Positions 41,561 to 55,423 of a stretch of 64,000 bases of DNA are shown here, one piece after another. The notes beneath the pieces are model-generated. The model was not told the DNA's origin and searched no databases. It saw nothing but the letters and a program-made list of their open reading frames with translations. A program made the position numbers and the translations under genes. Numbering within the stretch: position 1 is the stretch's first letter; each line of letters begins with the position of its first letter. The stretch covers positions 212,720 to 276,719 of the forward strand of contig LSRX01000344.1 in NCBI GenBank assembly GCA_001939145.1, in the 5' to 3' direction. Source of the DNA: Symbiodinium microadriaticum (Eukaryota; Sar; Dinophyceae; Suessiales; Symbiodiniaceae).

Positions 41561-44450
41561 TGCGAATGCTGCTGCTACTGCTACCTACCACTACGGGATG
41601 ACGACTGCTGTACGACGCGAACTTCACTCAACCGAACAAGTGCAGACTGCTTTCAAGTTGGGCTGTCACATTATCTTCGCTGAGCACAAGCCTCCGCTGG
41701 AAACTAACGCATCGCTGCAGGGTCGCTTTTTGACTTGGAGCCTTCTTTGCCTTCTTCCCCGGGAGACCTTCTAACGTCTCAATCCGAAACCCAACGCCAC
41801 TGTCATTGGATCTGCAAGGACAACAGATCTGAGTTCTTCAGGAGGGGGACGGCCACTGCTACAAGATCTGGACGGGGCAACGACATGCAAAAATCTACAT
41901 CTTCGAAGCCCACAATTCCATTAGTCAGTTTCGCAAGGTTGCGGGATTGTCATGGGAGCTGGTTGACATTGCAACGTCCTGACTATAAAGCAAGCCGAAC
42001 CTGCAGCCTCGGCCACTAAAATGGGCCTGCCTCAGAACTTCATTTCCTTAGTGTCTGCGACTTTATTTAGGGCTGTGTGTGGAGGCGCAGTCGGATGGTG
42101 GGTACAGCAGAGGGTTCGGACTCAGATAGGAACAGTCTTAGAAGGACTTCAGTTCTTCAGCATCACGATCTTGGCTCTTTAAGACAATCCTCGCAGAGGG
42201 GACCCTGATGTTGAAGCTCCTTTACTTACGGAAAAGGATGCGCTTTCTATTGATCTGAAGGGCGGCTATAGCATCTTGCAAAAAGCCTTTGTTCGACAAG
42301 GCCGAGGTCCCGAAACAGTGTGTTTTCCAGTTTTCGCATCGTTTTCCGGCCCCTGAACAGTACCGGCTTGTCCCAATTCCTTCTCGTGCAGTTAGGCCCC
42401 TTGCTTGTCCAAGCCCATGAACCCCAAACCCAGCAAATCCGCGAAGGCAAATGCTTTGCAGGACCCAGCGGCTGCTTGTAGAGGATGCGCGTCTCTTTGG
42501 AAAGCGCCCTTGCTTCGGATTAAGTTGCAAGGCGCCTTATGTTACTATGGTTTGCTAGACCGTCAGCCGCAAATCTGACAACAAAGCTCTCAAAGCTACT
42601 TGCAGACAATCATTGGTTGTACCGTTTGACACTGGGAACAGGAGTTCGATTTATGCTCCAGTTTCGTAATAGTGCGTGCTTTCGCTTGATCAAAGTCGTA
42701 GGGTGCATGTCTGCGCACATTCAGGGTGCACTTCACATGCAGCCACGGAAGCACGGCAATGCCATGTAAAGCGTAAGACGAGAGGAGCAATTGCTTGCAC
42801 GAGTTCATAATTATTGAAATTCAGCGTTAGTGTGAATACCAAAACTAAACATAACTGACAAAACGAAAAAAAACAGATATCGGACATACGTGGCTATGAG
42901 TGGATTCTGCAGATCGACAAACCGGCACCCACACGCATGTGAACATGAAAGATGCGCACATCAACAGCTACATAGACATGCACGCACATTGATGACGGGA
43001 TCCTCGTCACTTTGAAAGCCATAACGGCACCTGCTGAAAATTTACACACTGACATAAGTCACACCTCTTTGAAGCACCAGATTCGTCGCAAAACTTCCAT
43101 ACCAAGAACACGACCTTCAACTGATCCGAAAGTTACATGCTGTTATACTTCCGTCAACTATGAGGTTCTCACGGATCGTACGTCTTGCACTCAAAGTACG
43201 GCTCGTACTTTTTGACGATTGCCTGCCAAATCATCGCACAGTACGGCTCGTTTTCCGGTATCGTAAACGGCAGCTAAATGCGCTGCGATGCAGTGGGATT
43301 ACTGAACCCGTCACAGTGGATGCTCCTTCATGGTGTCGTCGTCTCTGATGCCAGGAAGGTTATACACATCCTGCACCTCAGGACATTTCGTGTCCAGGGT
43401 GTAGCAGCAGGAGTCCGATTCATGGCCCTGGCCTTCGGGTTCTGGTTTTTGGGAAGGGAAGCTGCGCGAAGCTGTGTGCAGAGTCAAGCGCGGGCATTGA
43501 TGGGATCACCCCTTCAAGTCGAAATCTGATGCACAATCCCAACAGCCCTGCAACAGTCTCGCACGTAGAGTACAGGTGAGGCGAGTGAGAAAGCTTGGGA
43601 TTCTGCCGTAGGGCCTCGGATCGACTTTAGTCCTGACAGGTGTCCTGAGCCAGACTGCATTCTGCCGAGTTCCCCTCGGCTTGCTACATTCTAGGGATTC
43701 TAGGGCCCGCCCGCGAACGTTTGCGCGCGCTTGGCAGGTTCGCTTGGCAGGTGCTTTGCGGATGCTGTGCAGCGAGTTCGCATCAACTCTGTAAATCCTC
43801 AGACCACACCTTTAGACTTTAGACGAGAACCCTTCTGCACACCTCTGGGAAAGTTCATGACTTCTGCTTCCGCTGCGAATCGCAACAACTTCACAAGTTT
43901 AGATTTGTAGCTTAGACTCGCAGGTTTTGACCTGAGCATTTTTGAACTGCAGTGGAAGGTTCTAACTTAACACCTTTCCATGCCGTTCAGGCGCATCGCA
44001 GTGGGCTAGGTGCAGTTGGACCGAATCGTTCAGCAAGTCACTGACACAAAAACAGGCACCTCACAGTACAACTTCTGAAGATCGAGCCCCTTCACCCTAT
44101 AGGTTTGTTACAAATGCTTTCTGACTGGTGTGCCCTTAACTCAGCAAGGTGGCACTCTTGTAGGGGCCATTGCCGCTGATGACAGCCGCACCAGCCGGGA
44201 ACAGGCCCTTGAACCTCATGACATGCGATGTTGGGCTCTTGACTGCATGCCGCAATGTACTCCACTGACCTTCGAGATGAAACCCACACATGAGACTGCG
44301 CTACAAAGTATTAAGTCTTGAATTCCGAAAGCTACGAAGCCCCCAAGCCAGAAAGCTTCGAACAATCGCACAGCCAAAACTGTGCTGAAGGTGAAAGAGA
44401 TATCGAATCGTGCTGTGCGACAGGACACAGTTTGTACATATAGAAAACTA
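41561..44450. other. Region without a firm gene
   Basis: No recognisable domain. A small plus-strand frame at 42021-42182 (MGLPQNFISLVSATL, then CGGAVGWWVQQRVR) has a membrane-like composition and might be an exon. Confidence 0.3.
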
Positions 44451-44518
44451 TATGCATGTAATGTATGTATGTAGGTATGTCGGTATGTATGTATGTACAT
44501 ACACGCGCACACACACAC

Positions 44519-44558
<40 letters not shown>

Positions 44559-44604
44559 GACTAACTGACTAACTGACTAAATGACTAGCTGACTAACTAA
44601 CTAA
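44451..44604. repeat. (ATGT)n, (CA)n and (CTAA)n tandem repeats
   Basis: ATGT units to about 44500, a short CA tract, then CTAA and CTGA units to 44604. Confidence 0.85.
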
Positions 44605-47600
44605 ATACATTAATATAAATAAGAAAATATACGGATATGCATAAACTCTGTTTGTACATAATATCGTTTACCACCCATACATAGACATGCATAGACGAGT
44701 TTGTATTTGTTTGCGGTGCTGAAGTTCAGCAAGAGCTGGAAGTCTTTTCCATGTTGTGCTCCCTTCTCTTCTATGTAGCTTGACAGCACCGCCACCCCCG
44801 TGACTTGTGCAGTTTCTTGAAGCGTCCGAGGTGGCAACTGCTGGTATTCTCTGACCGATGCATTGTTGATGTCCACCTGGCCGTCGGATTCTACTGAAGC
44901 TTTTGGATCGGGAGAAGGGCGTCACGGGATCTCCGAGAGCTTCTGTTTCGTTGGCCGGTGATATTTAGATACCAGGATGAAGGCACATCTGTGTCTCTAT
45001 CTGCACCTATATACACACACGTGAACTCGCATGCCTTTGTCTGCCTCTCTGTAAGTATAGACGCTCGGGAGATTCCTGAGTGCACGGTTTAAGCTGAGGG
45101 GATGGAATCCAAACAACGTTGGGGCCTTAGGAACTAGGCTTCTGCCGCAGGCTGCTGGGCTTGACTTCCGGTTCACTTTTCTAGCGTTTGTCACGTGAAA
45201 GTGAGGAGACTCACCATCACAGCTTTTCATTTTTGTGTTTTTATGGCTGGAGAAGGGATGCCAAACTTCAATCTTTCGCCCTTGCAGCTCGTGTCCGTCG
45301 ACGAATTCAACGCCTGATTCCAAGCCGGAAACTCCGCAGAATCATTCCCAAAGGCACTCAACTTCCCACCAGAGGTCAGGAAGGCCAGGCAGCCCCGAAT
45401 GCCCCCACATTCCACATTCGCCTACCAGTTGCTTCTTCTCCGAAGCTGAACATACAGCCATTTTTCTAGCGAACCGAAACGACCCAGGAGCACGAACTTC
45501 AGGAAGAGCTTGGAAACATGAGCTACCCCGAGGTCTGATAAAGGGACCCTTCGAGGCCTGAACTCCAGGATCTCCCAGAGCCCCCCCCCCCCAATAGAAG
45601 TTGGCGCTTGCCTTTGTCAGCTCTGTTCGCTGCTCAGATCTGCCATATGCTCTGACCTGCTCCAGGTGCTGAGTCTTGGGAGGAAACCAGTATATTAAAA
45701 GTATATTATAGTATATTCTAGTATCTTATAGAATATTCTAGTATATTCTAGTATCTTATAGTATATTATATTAGAGTATATTATATTATATTAACTTCTG
45801 TTCGAGCTTTCGCAGGACGCAGCCTCACGCATGGAAGGATTGGTTCCAAGGCGCTGGGCTTTGGTCTGGGTATGTAAGTAAGGCTGTTTGCGAGAGGCCT
45901 GCCTTAGCTTTTGCAACATGGCAAACAGCCGCTGTGGCTGGATGGTCCTTACTCTTAGCATTGAGTTCGGATTGAATTGTTTATGAGTCATGAATTAGCA
46001 CTTGGTGTCCCAATGGTCTTCACATGCTGGAACACGATTCGGATAGATGTATCGACTCTGCTGCTCTACTCGATTCGCTAATTCAGTTGAAGAAATGATT
46101 CGGTCGAAAGTGTGTCTCACACACTGGCTGCATCCTTGCATGCTCCATTCCTGTCCGGGATCACTGCTTTAAAACATGGCCACAAGGCCTGAGAAGGCAA
46201 AGCCACAGCGGCGGAAGTGGCGGCAAGCCACCTTCTACGACCTCGTTCTCTCAGGTGTCAGGGGCTCCATAAGGGTGTGCTGTTCACATTGACTGCTCGG
46301 AGCACGCTTTCCAACTTAGCGTTGCCGAAGCTGCAAGACTTTGATGATAACCCTCTGGGGCGCGTGACTGGGCTGAGGGCAGGGTTGCGAGTGGTGTCTG
46401 TTGGAGCTCGCTGTGTCTCCAGCACGTCACGATCAAGAGTGAAATGCACAGCCCTCCGATGACTCTCGGAAGGGCATGTTGTTCCGCCTCATGTGGCTAA
46501 CTACTAACCCTCGGGTAGAGGCCTACCCAGGCCACGCACCCGAAAACGGCGAGGACATGAAACAACTCTGGCCCCAGACTGAGGAAGCCCGCTGCAGATC
46601 CGACACCTCAGGCAGTCAAGGCTTAGCTGTACAGCCTTGTAGACAGCATCTCAAACTCTGCGAATACTGACCGGCATGATCCGAAGAGGCTGGTTAATTG
46701 TGGTGTTACAATGATTTCCGGTTCAGCCCAAGTGCGAGAATGCTGGCACATAGACAGGCCTTGAAACCCAAAGGAGCTGCTACAGCCATCCCTACTTCGA
46801 AGCCAGCAGAGTTCTAGGTTGCGGATGGAGGCCGTCAGATCAGGATGGAGAGTTACCAAGCCGGCAACATGAAGCCTTGCCCCTGCCATGCGAAGCTCTC
46901 AACCTCTAACTCCCGAACTTAGGTTCGGGTAGATGCACAGCAGCTCGGAACCGCCTCAAGATGCAGTCTTTGCATTGCCAGGTATAGGCAGCATCCCCTG
47001 TCAGCTCATCCGTTTCCTAACTCGAGGCTGTTAAGTTAGCATGCAGTCCCCCGAAAGCAAGCTGAATTATTGGAAAGCAAGCTGAATATATCGGAATCTG
47101 TCTGAGCACAGAGGCACGCTGGACTCCGCTGGACTTCATCAAACATTAAGCGTTGACTGCGGCTGTTTCGAAGGTCCGACAATGGACTTCCCCCATGTCC
47201 CCCTCCGTTGAATTGAAGGCCCGCGCTGAAGGCTGTGGCAACAGCAGCAAGCCCGGCTGAAACACTTGGAGCCTTGCTGCGTTGCAATATGCTTTCATGG
47301 TTTCATCTTCAACTGTAAAGCTTTGCTGCTATTTCTTCGGCAATTCACCTTGTGCCTTACCATTGTATTGAATGCCTTACCCTGCTCCTGCTTCTTGCTA
47401 GCCCTACATGCACCATCTAAAATCTGGCTTAGGGGTGTGCTGCCTCCGAACCTAGAGGATGTAACTCCGCGAAAGCCATGTTTGCAACTGAAAATGTCAG
47501 CTCGAACAGTTCTTAATGTCGCAGCTTTCATCTTTGAAGCTGCAGTCCTGTGGATCAGATTCCGAATTTGGACAGTGTAGGTTTGGACTTTTAGTTTGTT

Positions 47601-47640
47601 GGACCTTGAGTCTTGGGCTGTTACAAGAAGGCAAATAAGC
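44605..47640. other. Region without a firm gene
   Basis: Only short frames. An imperfect AGTATATTCTAGTATCTTAT repeat lies at 45690-45793. Confidence 0.4.
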
Positions 47641-47689
47641 GGCTGCGGTTTTGCTTGCGTTGGCCGTGGGCGTTGTGCTTCTGGCGATG

Positions 47690-47962
47690 TCGGCAGCAAC
47701 TGGTAGAAGCAGCAGTGGAGGTAGCGGTGGCAGTAGTGGTGCTGGTGGTGGTGGCGGTGGTGGTGGCAGTAATTAGTCGTCGTCGTCGTAGTAATACAAG
47801 TATCAGTACACGTAGTAGCAGTAGTAGCTAGAGTAGTAGCAGTCGTCGTCGTCGTCGTCGTCGTAGTAGCAGTAATAGTAATAGTAATAGTAATAGTAAT
47901 AGTAATAGTAATAGCAATGGCAATAGTAATAGTAATAGTAATAGTAATAGTAATAGCAGTAG

Positions 47963-48019
<57 letters not shown>

Positions 48020-48083
48020 TAGTAGTCGGAGTAGTCGGAGTAGTCGGAGCAGTCGGAGTAATAGGAGTAGTAGGAGTAGGAGT

Positions 48084-48119
<36 letters not shown>

Positions 48120-48176
48120 GGTAGTAATACTAGTAACAATAGTAGTAGCAGTAGCAGTAGCAGCAGCAGTAGTAGT

Positions 48177-48210
<34 letters not shown>

Positions 48211-48240
48211 CCGGCAGCAGCAGCAGGAGGAGGAGTAGCA
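47690..48240. repeat. GTA/GTC/GCA triplet array
   Basis: About 550 bases of GTA, GTC, ATA and GCA triplets. All frames over it are low-complexity (poly-Leu, poly-Thr, poly-Val), so the 320-codon minus-strand frame here is not a gene. A smaller GTA/GGA block lies at 48480-48537. Confidence 0.9.
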
Positions 48241-48481
48241 CATGTCCTTTGATTCATGTCCTGCGGGCTGCAGCCTCCGTATCCAACGGCTCCTCATCGA
48301 AGACGGGACGCTCGGGCACCTCAGTGGAAGAGCAGCAGGTCACGGCAGGCAGGCTACATTAAGCCTTGCATGCTGGGGGTGCAAGTGGTTTGATGGCAGC
48401 GGTGGTGGTGGCGGCGGCATGGGTGCAGCCCCAGTGGCAACTTTGCATAATGAAAACATTCAGCGAAAGCGTGGTGTAGGT

Positions 48482-48515
<34 letters not shown>

Positions 48516-48540
48516 GAGGAGGAGGAGGAGGGAGTAGTGG

Positions 48541-51500
48541 TCACACATGCAACTCAAAACAATAAACATGAAGCTTCAGTGCAAGCCAGAAAACAATGTC
48601 CTGCAGTGGCATGCGCAGCTGCAGTCATTCTGTGACCTCCCGAAGCCCTCGAAAAGTCCTAAGCAACAGGCAGCCCCTCGGCCCCAACTCCAACATATCG
48701 ACCTTAGGACCCCGGACAACCAATCTCTGCATCCCCTCCACAAGTAAGCCCCTGAACCCCATCTTCGACTCAACTCTGGCCTGGCCAAAGTCCCTGTCTC
48801 TCACATGGCCCAGGCTTGAAGTGGGCACATAGGCTTCCTGACCCGGGCTCTACGGGCCCCCGGAGTGCGCTTGAGGCTCTGGGAAGGTCTCAGCGTTCTC
48901 ATGGCGGCGATGAGCCGTTATCGTGCCACTGCTCTTGTCCGGGGAGGTCGAGGATGGGCAGGATCGATTGGGCATGATCTCATGTACCCTGTACTTTCAA
49001 TCCTATGACCCTGAAGACCTAGATGTCGGGGGCTCCTCAACCTTTTCCGACCGAGTTTTGAGACTTGGTTCTCAATGCTTCGGGTTGGGACTTCTGATGC
49101 TGATCCTTCCTGCTGTGGTCTCAACTCGGTTCATGCGATCCGATGGTAGGTATCAGCAGTCCTGAGGAACAAGGTTAAAGTAGGATTGCGAAAACAGCGT
49201 TCTGCTGCCAAACCTGCCGCCTTGACAGCCATTGAATTTAGAATGTTTAAGGGTTCGGGGCTTGGGGTGCCTGATGGCAATTTTTCACCTGACTTCCTCC
49301 AGCCGCCAAAACCCTGTCCCCGCCGCGAGCCCAAGTGCGGCGGCTAGGAGGCACGCCGCCAAAGTCATGGCCCGTGGCCTGTCCGCGGCTCATTAGAAAC
49401 GGCGGCTGTGGCAAGGGCATGCAAACGGGAGCAACACTCACGTGGATCCAGGAGGAGGATTCAATCCCGAGTCCAAAAAAGCCCTAGAAAACACGCCACA
49501 AAGAGCTCCCTGATGTCTTGAATCTCTAGATATGTCAGGCCTCCAAGGCCCGCTCGGGCCGAAAATCCCAGGATCTTTGTCCCCTACTCGGGGCACACCT
49601 TGGTGTCTCCTCATGCCGGCGGCAGAAGCTCACAAGCAAACAGCATGCCCTACCACACATGACACTCACAGATTTTCCGGTGACCGTGGCACCTAGTAGG
49701 ATCCTGAATAGACGGACCCTGGAATAGGGACCCCGGTTGCAACCCCCACATGGCCGTATGGCAAAGGGGAATCACAAGCTCTTTCACTCGCAACTGCAAC
49801 CAATCACGCGGCATCGACTTGCAAATCTGCTCAGCAGATCTGCACGGGCTGGATGACACACGCTGCTGCACCAACCTAATTCGAAAACGCACTGTAACAC
49901 TAGGAAGTTTGAAAGAGACAGCTTTAGCCGTGCTTCCCTGAAGTTGTACGACCAAAACGACTGGCAGCCTAGGTAATTTAGCTTCGCCGTCTTGGGCTCG
50001 TGGTATTTAGATGTGACAAAAGGGCGTAGGACTTCGAAATTAGCCAACCCGTCACATCTCAGCAGGCTCCCAATTTCCGGTGGCCGGGTTCAGTTGCATC
50101 TCGGGCCCCTTGCCAGGGGCACGCTTCGAGGCTCTTGCTGCCACATGTCGTCTAGGAGGTCTCAATACTGGACTCTTGCGTGGGGCACATTTACCACGAG
50201 TGAGGACAGAATGACATTGACAGGCAGGCAGGTTTCCCCAACACTCCCAAAAAACCCACCCCCTAAACAATCCCAAAGCCTAGATGAAAGGTTCTGGACC
50301 CGTTCCAAATCCAAAGGCAAGATGCCCCCAACCTCTTGAGGTTTAATGTGTTACACCTTTTCGGAATCAGCAACACGTTTCTCGAACATCAAAGGTGCAA
50401 GGTTCTACGCCCATGTTTCGAAACCCTTCCTGAGCTTAAGATGTCCAGCACCCTGTATTCTACTCTGCAAAAGTCCAGTGGCAGAGCTAAGGGGATCTTT
50501 GGCTTCGGTTGTCCAGCTTGGGGTCATCTCAGAAAGGCTTAGAAGAACCGCTGGCAGAGTCCGACAAGATTGGAATAACGCTTCCTTGGTTTGTTGCGCT
50601 GTGCTGGCCTCCTGTGGCAAGTTGCTCGGCGTCCGGGGCTTGTTCAGAAAGCAGCAGAAGGAGTTATGCAAAGGGCAGACAATCTGCAAACCATCCACGT
50701 GCAACATCTTCCAGCCAACGAGATGTGGGGGTTGAAGGGCTTTTGCGGCATTCGTGAGCTTTCGGGATGCCTGGTGCAGAAAAGGCGAATAGCAGTGTCT
50801 GGGCTGAACATACCGACATACCGCAGCGCCGGAGTTCTCAATACATCCACGCACAAAGCCGCTCAACTCCCAAACGATAAACGGCTACACCTATATTTTG
50901 GGCTTTGGGACTTGGGGTTCAGAATGGGGGCCGTCGGCGAAGTGTAGGACTTGCTCCTTCACCGATTGCACAGCAGTTCGTGTTCAGTAATAGCTCACTC
51001 TGGCCTTACATCCACGGCCCACCATCGTCCGTCGTGAACTTTAGAACTCTGGTTTTCTCAGACTACATACGCCTCTGTCAAAAGCCTGACGATATTCGGG
51101 ATTCGGCATTTTAGTTCGGGCATCCGAATCGTGAATCCGTCGTGGCCTCCAAGGGAATGTAAACGCGGCTGACGACCCTCCGACCGTCTGGCAGGCGGTC
51201 CTGCGTCAAGAAACGGGAACATGACGTGACGCCATGGCGTATTGGATAAATCCTTGTCCCTGCGAGCCACAAATGATTAGGGTGTTGGCATCTGCCGGAT
51301 ATCAAAACCGGCAGGCTTGGCTCGAGGTCCACTTTGCTTTATGCGTGTGCAGCGAGTTGCATGCTGGAGCTTTGCTCGGCACGCTCCTTCTGAGATGTGC
51401 CGCAAATTCCGCAACGGATGTTCCTCCAATTAACCAGCAGAAGCCAAGGACCAACGCTCAACGGCAATTTATTGCTGCCTAAATGGCTTCGCGGATGCAC

Positions 51501-51600
51501 GTGAGTGCTTTCCGTCACCGTGCTGAGTCTGCATCCTCAGGCCTAGTCCCAAAGCCCCAGAAGAGGCAACGACTCTCCAATAAACAGTGCACTGACAGAA
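48541..51600. other. Region without a firm gene
   Basis: Several frames of 70-150 codons on both strands overlap between 50340 and 50950, but none has a recognisable domain and neither strand is clearly favoured. Confidence 0.35.
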
Positions 51601-51639
51601 ACCCCAAACCGTCCCCCCCCGCTGTAAATGAACCAAGTG

Positions 51640-52510
51640 ATGTGAATCGCCCCTGGATTCCCCGCTCCTTGGTTGTCCCAGCAGGGCCCAGGGCGCCACT
51701 CTTGCCGCCAGGGCCAGGGACGCCTCCCGGGGCCTCTCCAAGGAGACCTTCAAGGAGCGGTTTCGGCGAAACCTTGTCGCCCAGACTCCTCTCACCAACG
51801 TGGCCTCTCTCCGAAAAACCCTGCAGCTGTTGCAGTCGTTGAAAGATTGAACAACAGAAGCTTCCATACAGGGGCGCCTGGGCTTTATTCTCTTCCGCTC
51901 TTTTGGACATTTCGAAGGCACTGCAAAGCCGATTTCCGGCCCGGTACTGTGCAGCAATCGACTGATTTTGCAACATACCTCAACTTTCTTCGTCTTCGTG
52001 GTTCGAGACTTCATAAACCCTTGCAAAAAGTGTTTCTAGATACTCGGGCAAGGGTTTACTGGGCAGCATTTGGATTCCGCCACGTCAAGCGCTCCCACCA
52101 TTCCCAACCAAGTAGAGGTAAATCGTCAAAGCCGAAACCAATGAACATCATGAAATGACACACTCAATCTTTATCGCACTTGCTGGTCTTCAGCTCTGGT
52201 TGAATCAAAGCTAATGCTCCTTCGACATCTTTCCATGCTCAAGAGCTTTGAACCTCACAGCGGCTCCCCGCCCAGACAGGTTTAAAGTCGCAGGATGCTT
52301 GACGTCAGCACCAAGAAGCCCCCAAGGCTTCAAAGCAAAATCAAAAACCGAGATCTCTTTTCGAACCCCTCATCGCCTCCAGGGCCTCCGAGGCCGCCGG
52401 GACCGCCGAACTCCGGGCCAGCAGGGCCGGCAAGACCCCTGGGCCCGCCGTAGCTGCCGTAGCTGCCGCCGTGGCCGGCCGGGAATCCCACGTGGGACCT
52501 TGATGGAACC
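51640..52510 (-). CDS. Possible collagen-like exons on the minus strand
   Basis: Two minus-strand stretches read as glycine-every-third-residue runs. One is at about 52490-52370 (GPRGLAGPAGPEFGGPGGLG, one residue slip at Phe). The other is at about 51750-51655 (GVPGPGGKSGALGPAGTTKE and then RGIQG, one break). They are 600 bases apart and could be exons of a secreted or wall protein with collagen triplets. GC-rich drift or a decayed repeat could produce the same pattern, so this is weak. Confidence 0.25.
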
Positions 52511-53013
52511 GAGAGATCCCTCCACATTCCCAGACCTAAACCAAAGCAACGCCTCGATCAAACACATCCAGACTCAATTGGGGCTTGCTTGTTCTTGCGG
52601 ACGACTGGCCAATGCTTATGTGAGAAGAGCATGCAGGGATTCCCCGCGCTCAGGAGCCAGCTGTTGAACAGATGTCCGTCCAGACGTGCATGTTTGGAAT
52701 TGCGAGTGGGTTTGCTTGACGGTCCAGAGGATTTGACTTGTGGCCGAAGTCCGCTCAGGTTGCACAGTGTCTCCTTGGTCTGGTCAGTTCTTTGCCATGG
52801 TATCCCTGGGCGCGCGACGCCTGAAGTGTCTCCATCTTCTGGCGCTCGTACCTAGAACAACGGTGATCAATATTTCGACGACGAGCGAGACGGAGAAAAA
52901 GAGAATGGCAACCGCCAGAGTCCTGGTCATTCTCGACATACCACCATCAGCAACAGTGTCAAGAAGACCGGGTCCACAATGATGAACATCAGGGCCACAA
53001 GTGTCCGCACCAG

Positions 53014-53044
<31 letters not shown>

Positions 53045-53071
53045 GTCGTCACCATCAGTAGTAGTAGTAGC

Positions 53072-53120
<49 letters not shown>

Positions 53121-55395
53121 GCAACAGCAGAAGCAGCAGCAGCTGCAGCTGCAGCTAGTAGTCTGAAGTGGTGGTCGCTGCGGTAAAATTAGCAGTAGGA
53201 GCTTGCCTGGAGGTGCTGTTAAAAGGCCTCGTGACTTCCTGCACTTGGAGAGAGCGGTTGGTGGTTGGTGGTAGTGCGTGTGCCGCAGTGGGCTGCCCAA
53301 CCAGGAAATTTTTCAGACGGTCCATCTTCCAAAATGCATGACCACTAGCCGTTGCACGATTGGGAAATGAGGCAGGAACTTGAGCTTCGGGTCTGGGATA
53401 TAGGCTGAAGTCCAGAGGTTTGTGTCGTAGGCTCACCTTACAACTGGAGGAATGGCTGAGAGCGCAGCAGCCCAGAGTAGAAGTGGCCTTTGCTCAGAGT
53501 CTGTCAGGCTTCTTGGGGACTGTGGGGCCTCGGGGGTCAAAGTGGACTCTGGCAGGTTTTCCCAAAAAAGGGGCGAACGTCCCACCAATATCAAAAACAG
53601 CCAGAGCCCAGCCTAAAAGAAAAGAGTTGAAGGTCCTGCACAAGGGCTAAGAGCACACCCTCAGACATTAGGCCGGGGCTGGCACGTGAGATCGTGCTGA
53701 GGATCAATCGCTCAAGCTTCAAGATCCAGGAGGTTCACACAACCGCCTGCTTAATATAGGAGCCTTAACAATTAGACTAGGGTTGTTTTGGGGCTCATTA
53801 TACCTGGGCCGGTCTGTGCAAAAACTCTCGCAGCCTTCCAGTCTATATGATATGTTTTGTATCTTGGACATGTGGTATGCATTCAGCCACTGATACTGCA
53901 TCTGCAGCAGTGATGCTTACAAGCGAACATTTCTGATTCTTGGCATGGGACGCATGCGAAATGTGTCGGAACACTTTCTCTCTTGGCCAAGCATTTGTGC
54001 AAAGTGTTCTTGACAATAATCCGGCCTAGGGCCTCTACCTGAGGATTAAGTAGTGGTCGCTGATTTGTTAGTTCTTCTGTCTTCATTCTCTTCAATCCGA
54101 GAGGTTAAAACCTTCACAAGCTCAGAAAAGTGGGGGGGGGCTGGGGCTGGGATACACGATGATCTGGGTTCTGGAAGCCCAAACCCGTCACCCGCTTTCG
54201 TGCACAAGGTCCCAACGGCCGTAGACACCAGAGACCTGTCAGCGCTAGAAGCACTTGGAAGACTGGGTCTTAGACTTAGAGACACTTCGACGAATTTAGG
54301 AAACCAGGTCTGGCATCATTTTTGAAATCCTGTCGGCTTGCGGAGTATCGTCATCCTCGGACATCCACAACCCAGGCCCTGAGAACAGCAGATTTGCCCC
54401 AACCGCTCTTGTCTCCTTCCGGTGTTACTACCGCTTGCATGACTCTGCTCCCCTTCGCCACAAGTACGTGCTTCCCTCCCCGCTTCCGATCTGAAGGTCA
54501 TAAAAAAGATCGTAGCCTTGTCCCTAAGAGCTGGAAGGACGAAGTGTGCGTTCGGGCATGTTTTGGCTTCTACCTGCAGATCATTGATCATTGAGTTTCG
54601 CATTTGTAGGCTTCGTTGGGACTGCGGAGACAGCAAGGCTTCGTAACCTGAACCTCTGGGCTTCAGGTACTGTCTTTTCCTAGCCAAATGCATTCCCACG
54701 ATGCCGATGTGGTGCTGCAGCAGCCTTCAGGACTGGGAGACTCCGCCACTTTTCAGCCGCGGAAATGCTGAACGTGTCTGAACGTCTGCGGTACCCTAGT
54801 GACAGCAGGGTGAGCCGCCTGTGTGATTGAAAATGTGAAACTGAATCCGGCTCTCCTGTCCGGGAGGCGCAGTTCAATCAAAGAAAAGCACCTACGAGCA
54901 ACATCTAAAGACGGAGAGGATTCTGCAGCATCCGATAGCCTCCTACTACCACTGGGCTCTGATACTCTGAGAGTGCTAAGTTTTGCTCTTCTTGAAGGCC
55001 GCGACCATGCCAGGATCCTCTCTGCAAAGTGTCCTGCGGGCCTGAACGTGCTGCGAATACCATCGCTGGTGAGGGTCTTGATTTCTAAGCTGGAGCACAC
55101 GATTTATTGAGTAAAGCTAGATGAGATCTAGGATGCGATGCGCAGTTTCGGGATTTCTGGTGCAGAATGCCTGGAGAGCCAGGTCGCTGGGCAGTTTGGC
55201 GTGTCCCTCTCCAGTTGGTTTCGGCTGCTAGGCTACACCCGCGGGATCAATTGCAAAGCAGCCAGTCGAAACACACGCGCACACACACACACACAGAGAC
55301 ACAATCAATCAATCAGGAACCGTTGCGCGACAAGGACCTATCTAAGCAAACGGACAAAACTTGGCTGCTCTACAGTGCAATGACGGATTGACGAA
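52511..55395. other. Region without a firm gene, with a triplet array
   Basis: A CAT then AGT/AGC triplet array lies at 53010-53160. The rest holds short frames with no domain that I recognise. Confidence 0.4.
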
Positions 55396-55423
55396 CTACA
55401 GTGCAATGACGGATTGACGAACT
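55374..55423. repeat. 25-bp tandem duplication at the end of the RING gene
   Basis: CAGTGCAATGACGGATTGAC with a GAACTA tail is present twice in a row. The stop codon of the minus-strand RING gene lies in the junction between the copies. Confidence 0.8.

Noticed and set aside
41381..41683. Plus-strand frame rich in Cys and Tyr
   Set aside because: Translation of the CTG/CTA array, not a gene.
42021..42182. Small membrane-like frame as a further exon of the mitochondrial carrier
   Set aside because: It lies more than 6 kb beyond the last recognisable carrier exon, across an AT-rich island and a triplet array, and has no carrier signature.
47295..48257. A 320-codon minus-strand frame and matching poly-Val and poly-Leu frames
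   Set aside because: Most of it is a translated triplet array. All frames over such arrays stay open, so length is no evidence of coding.
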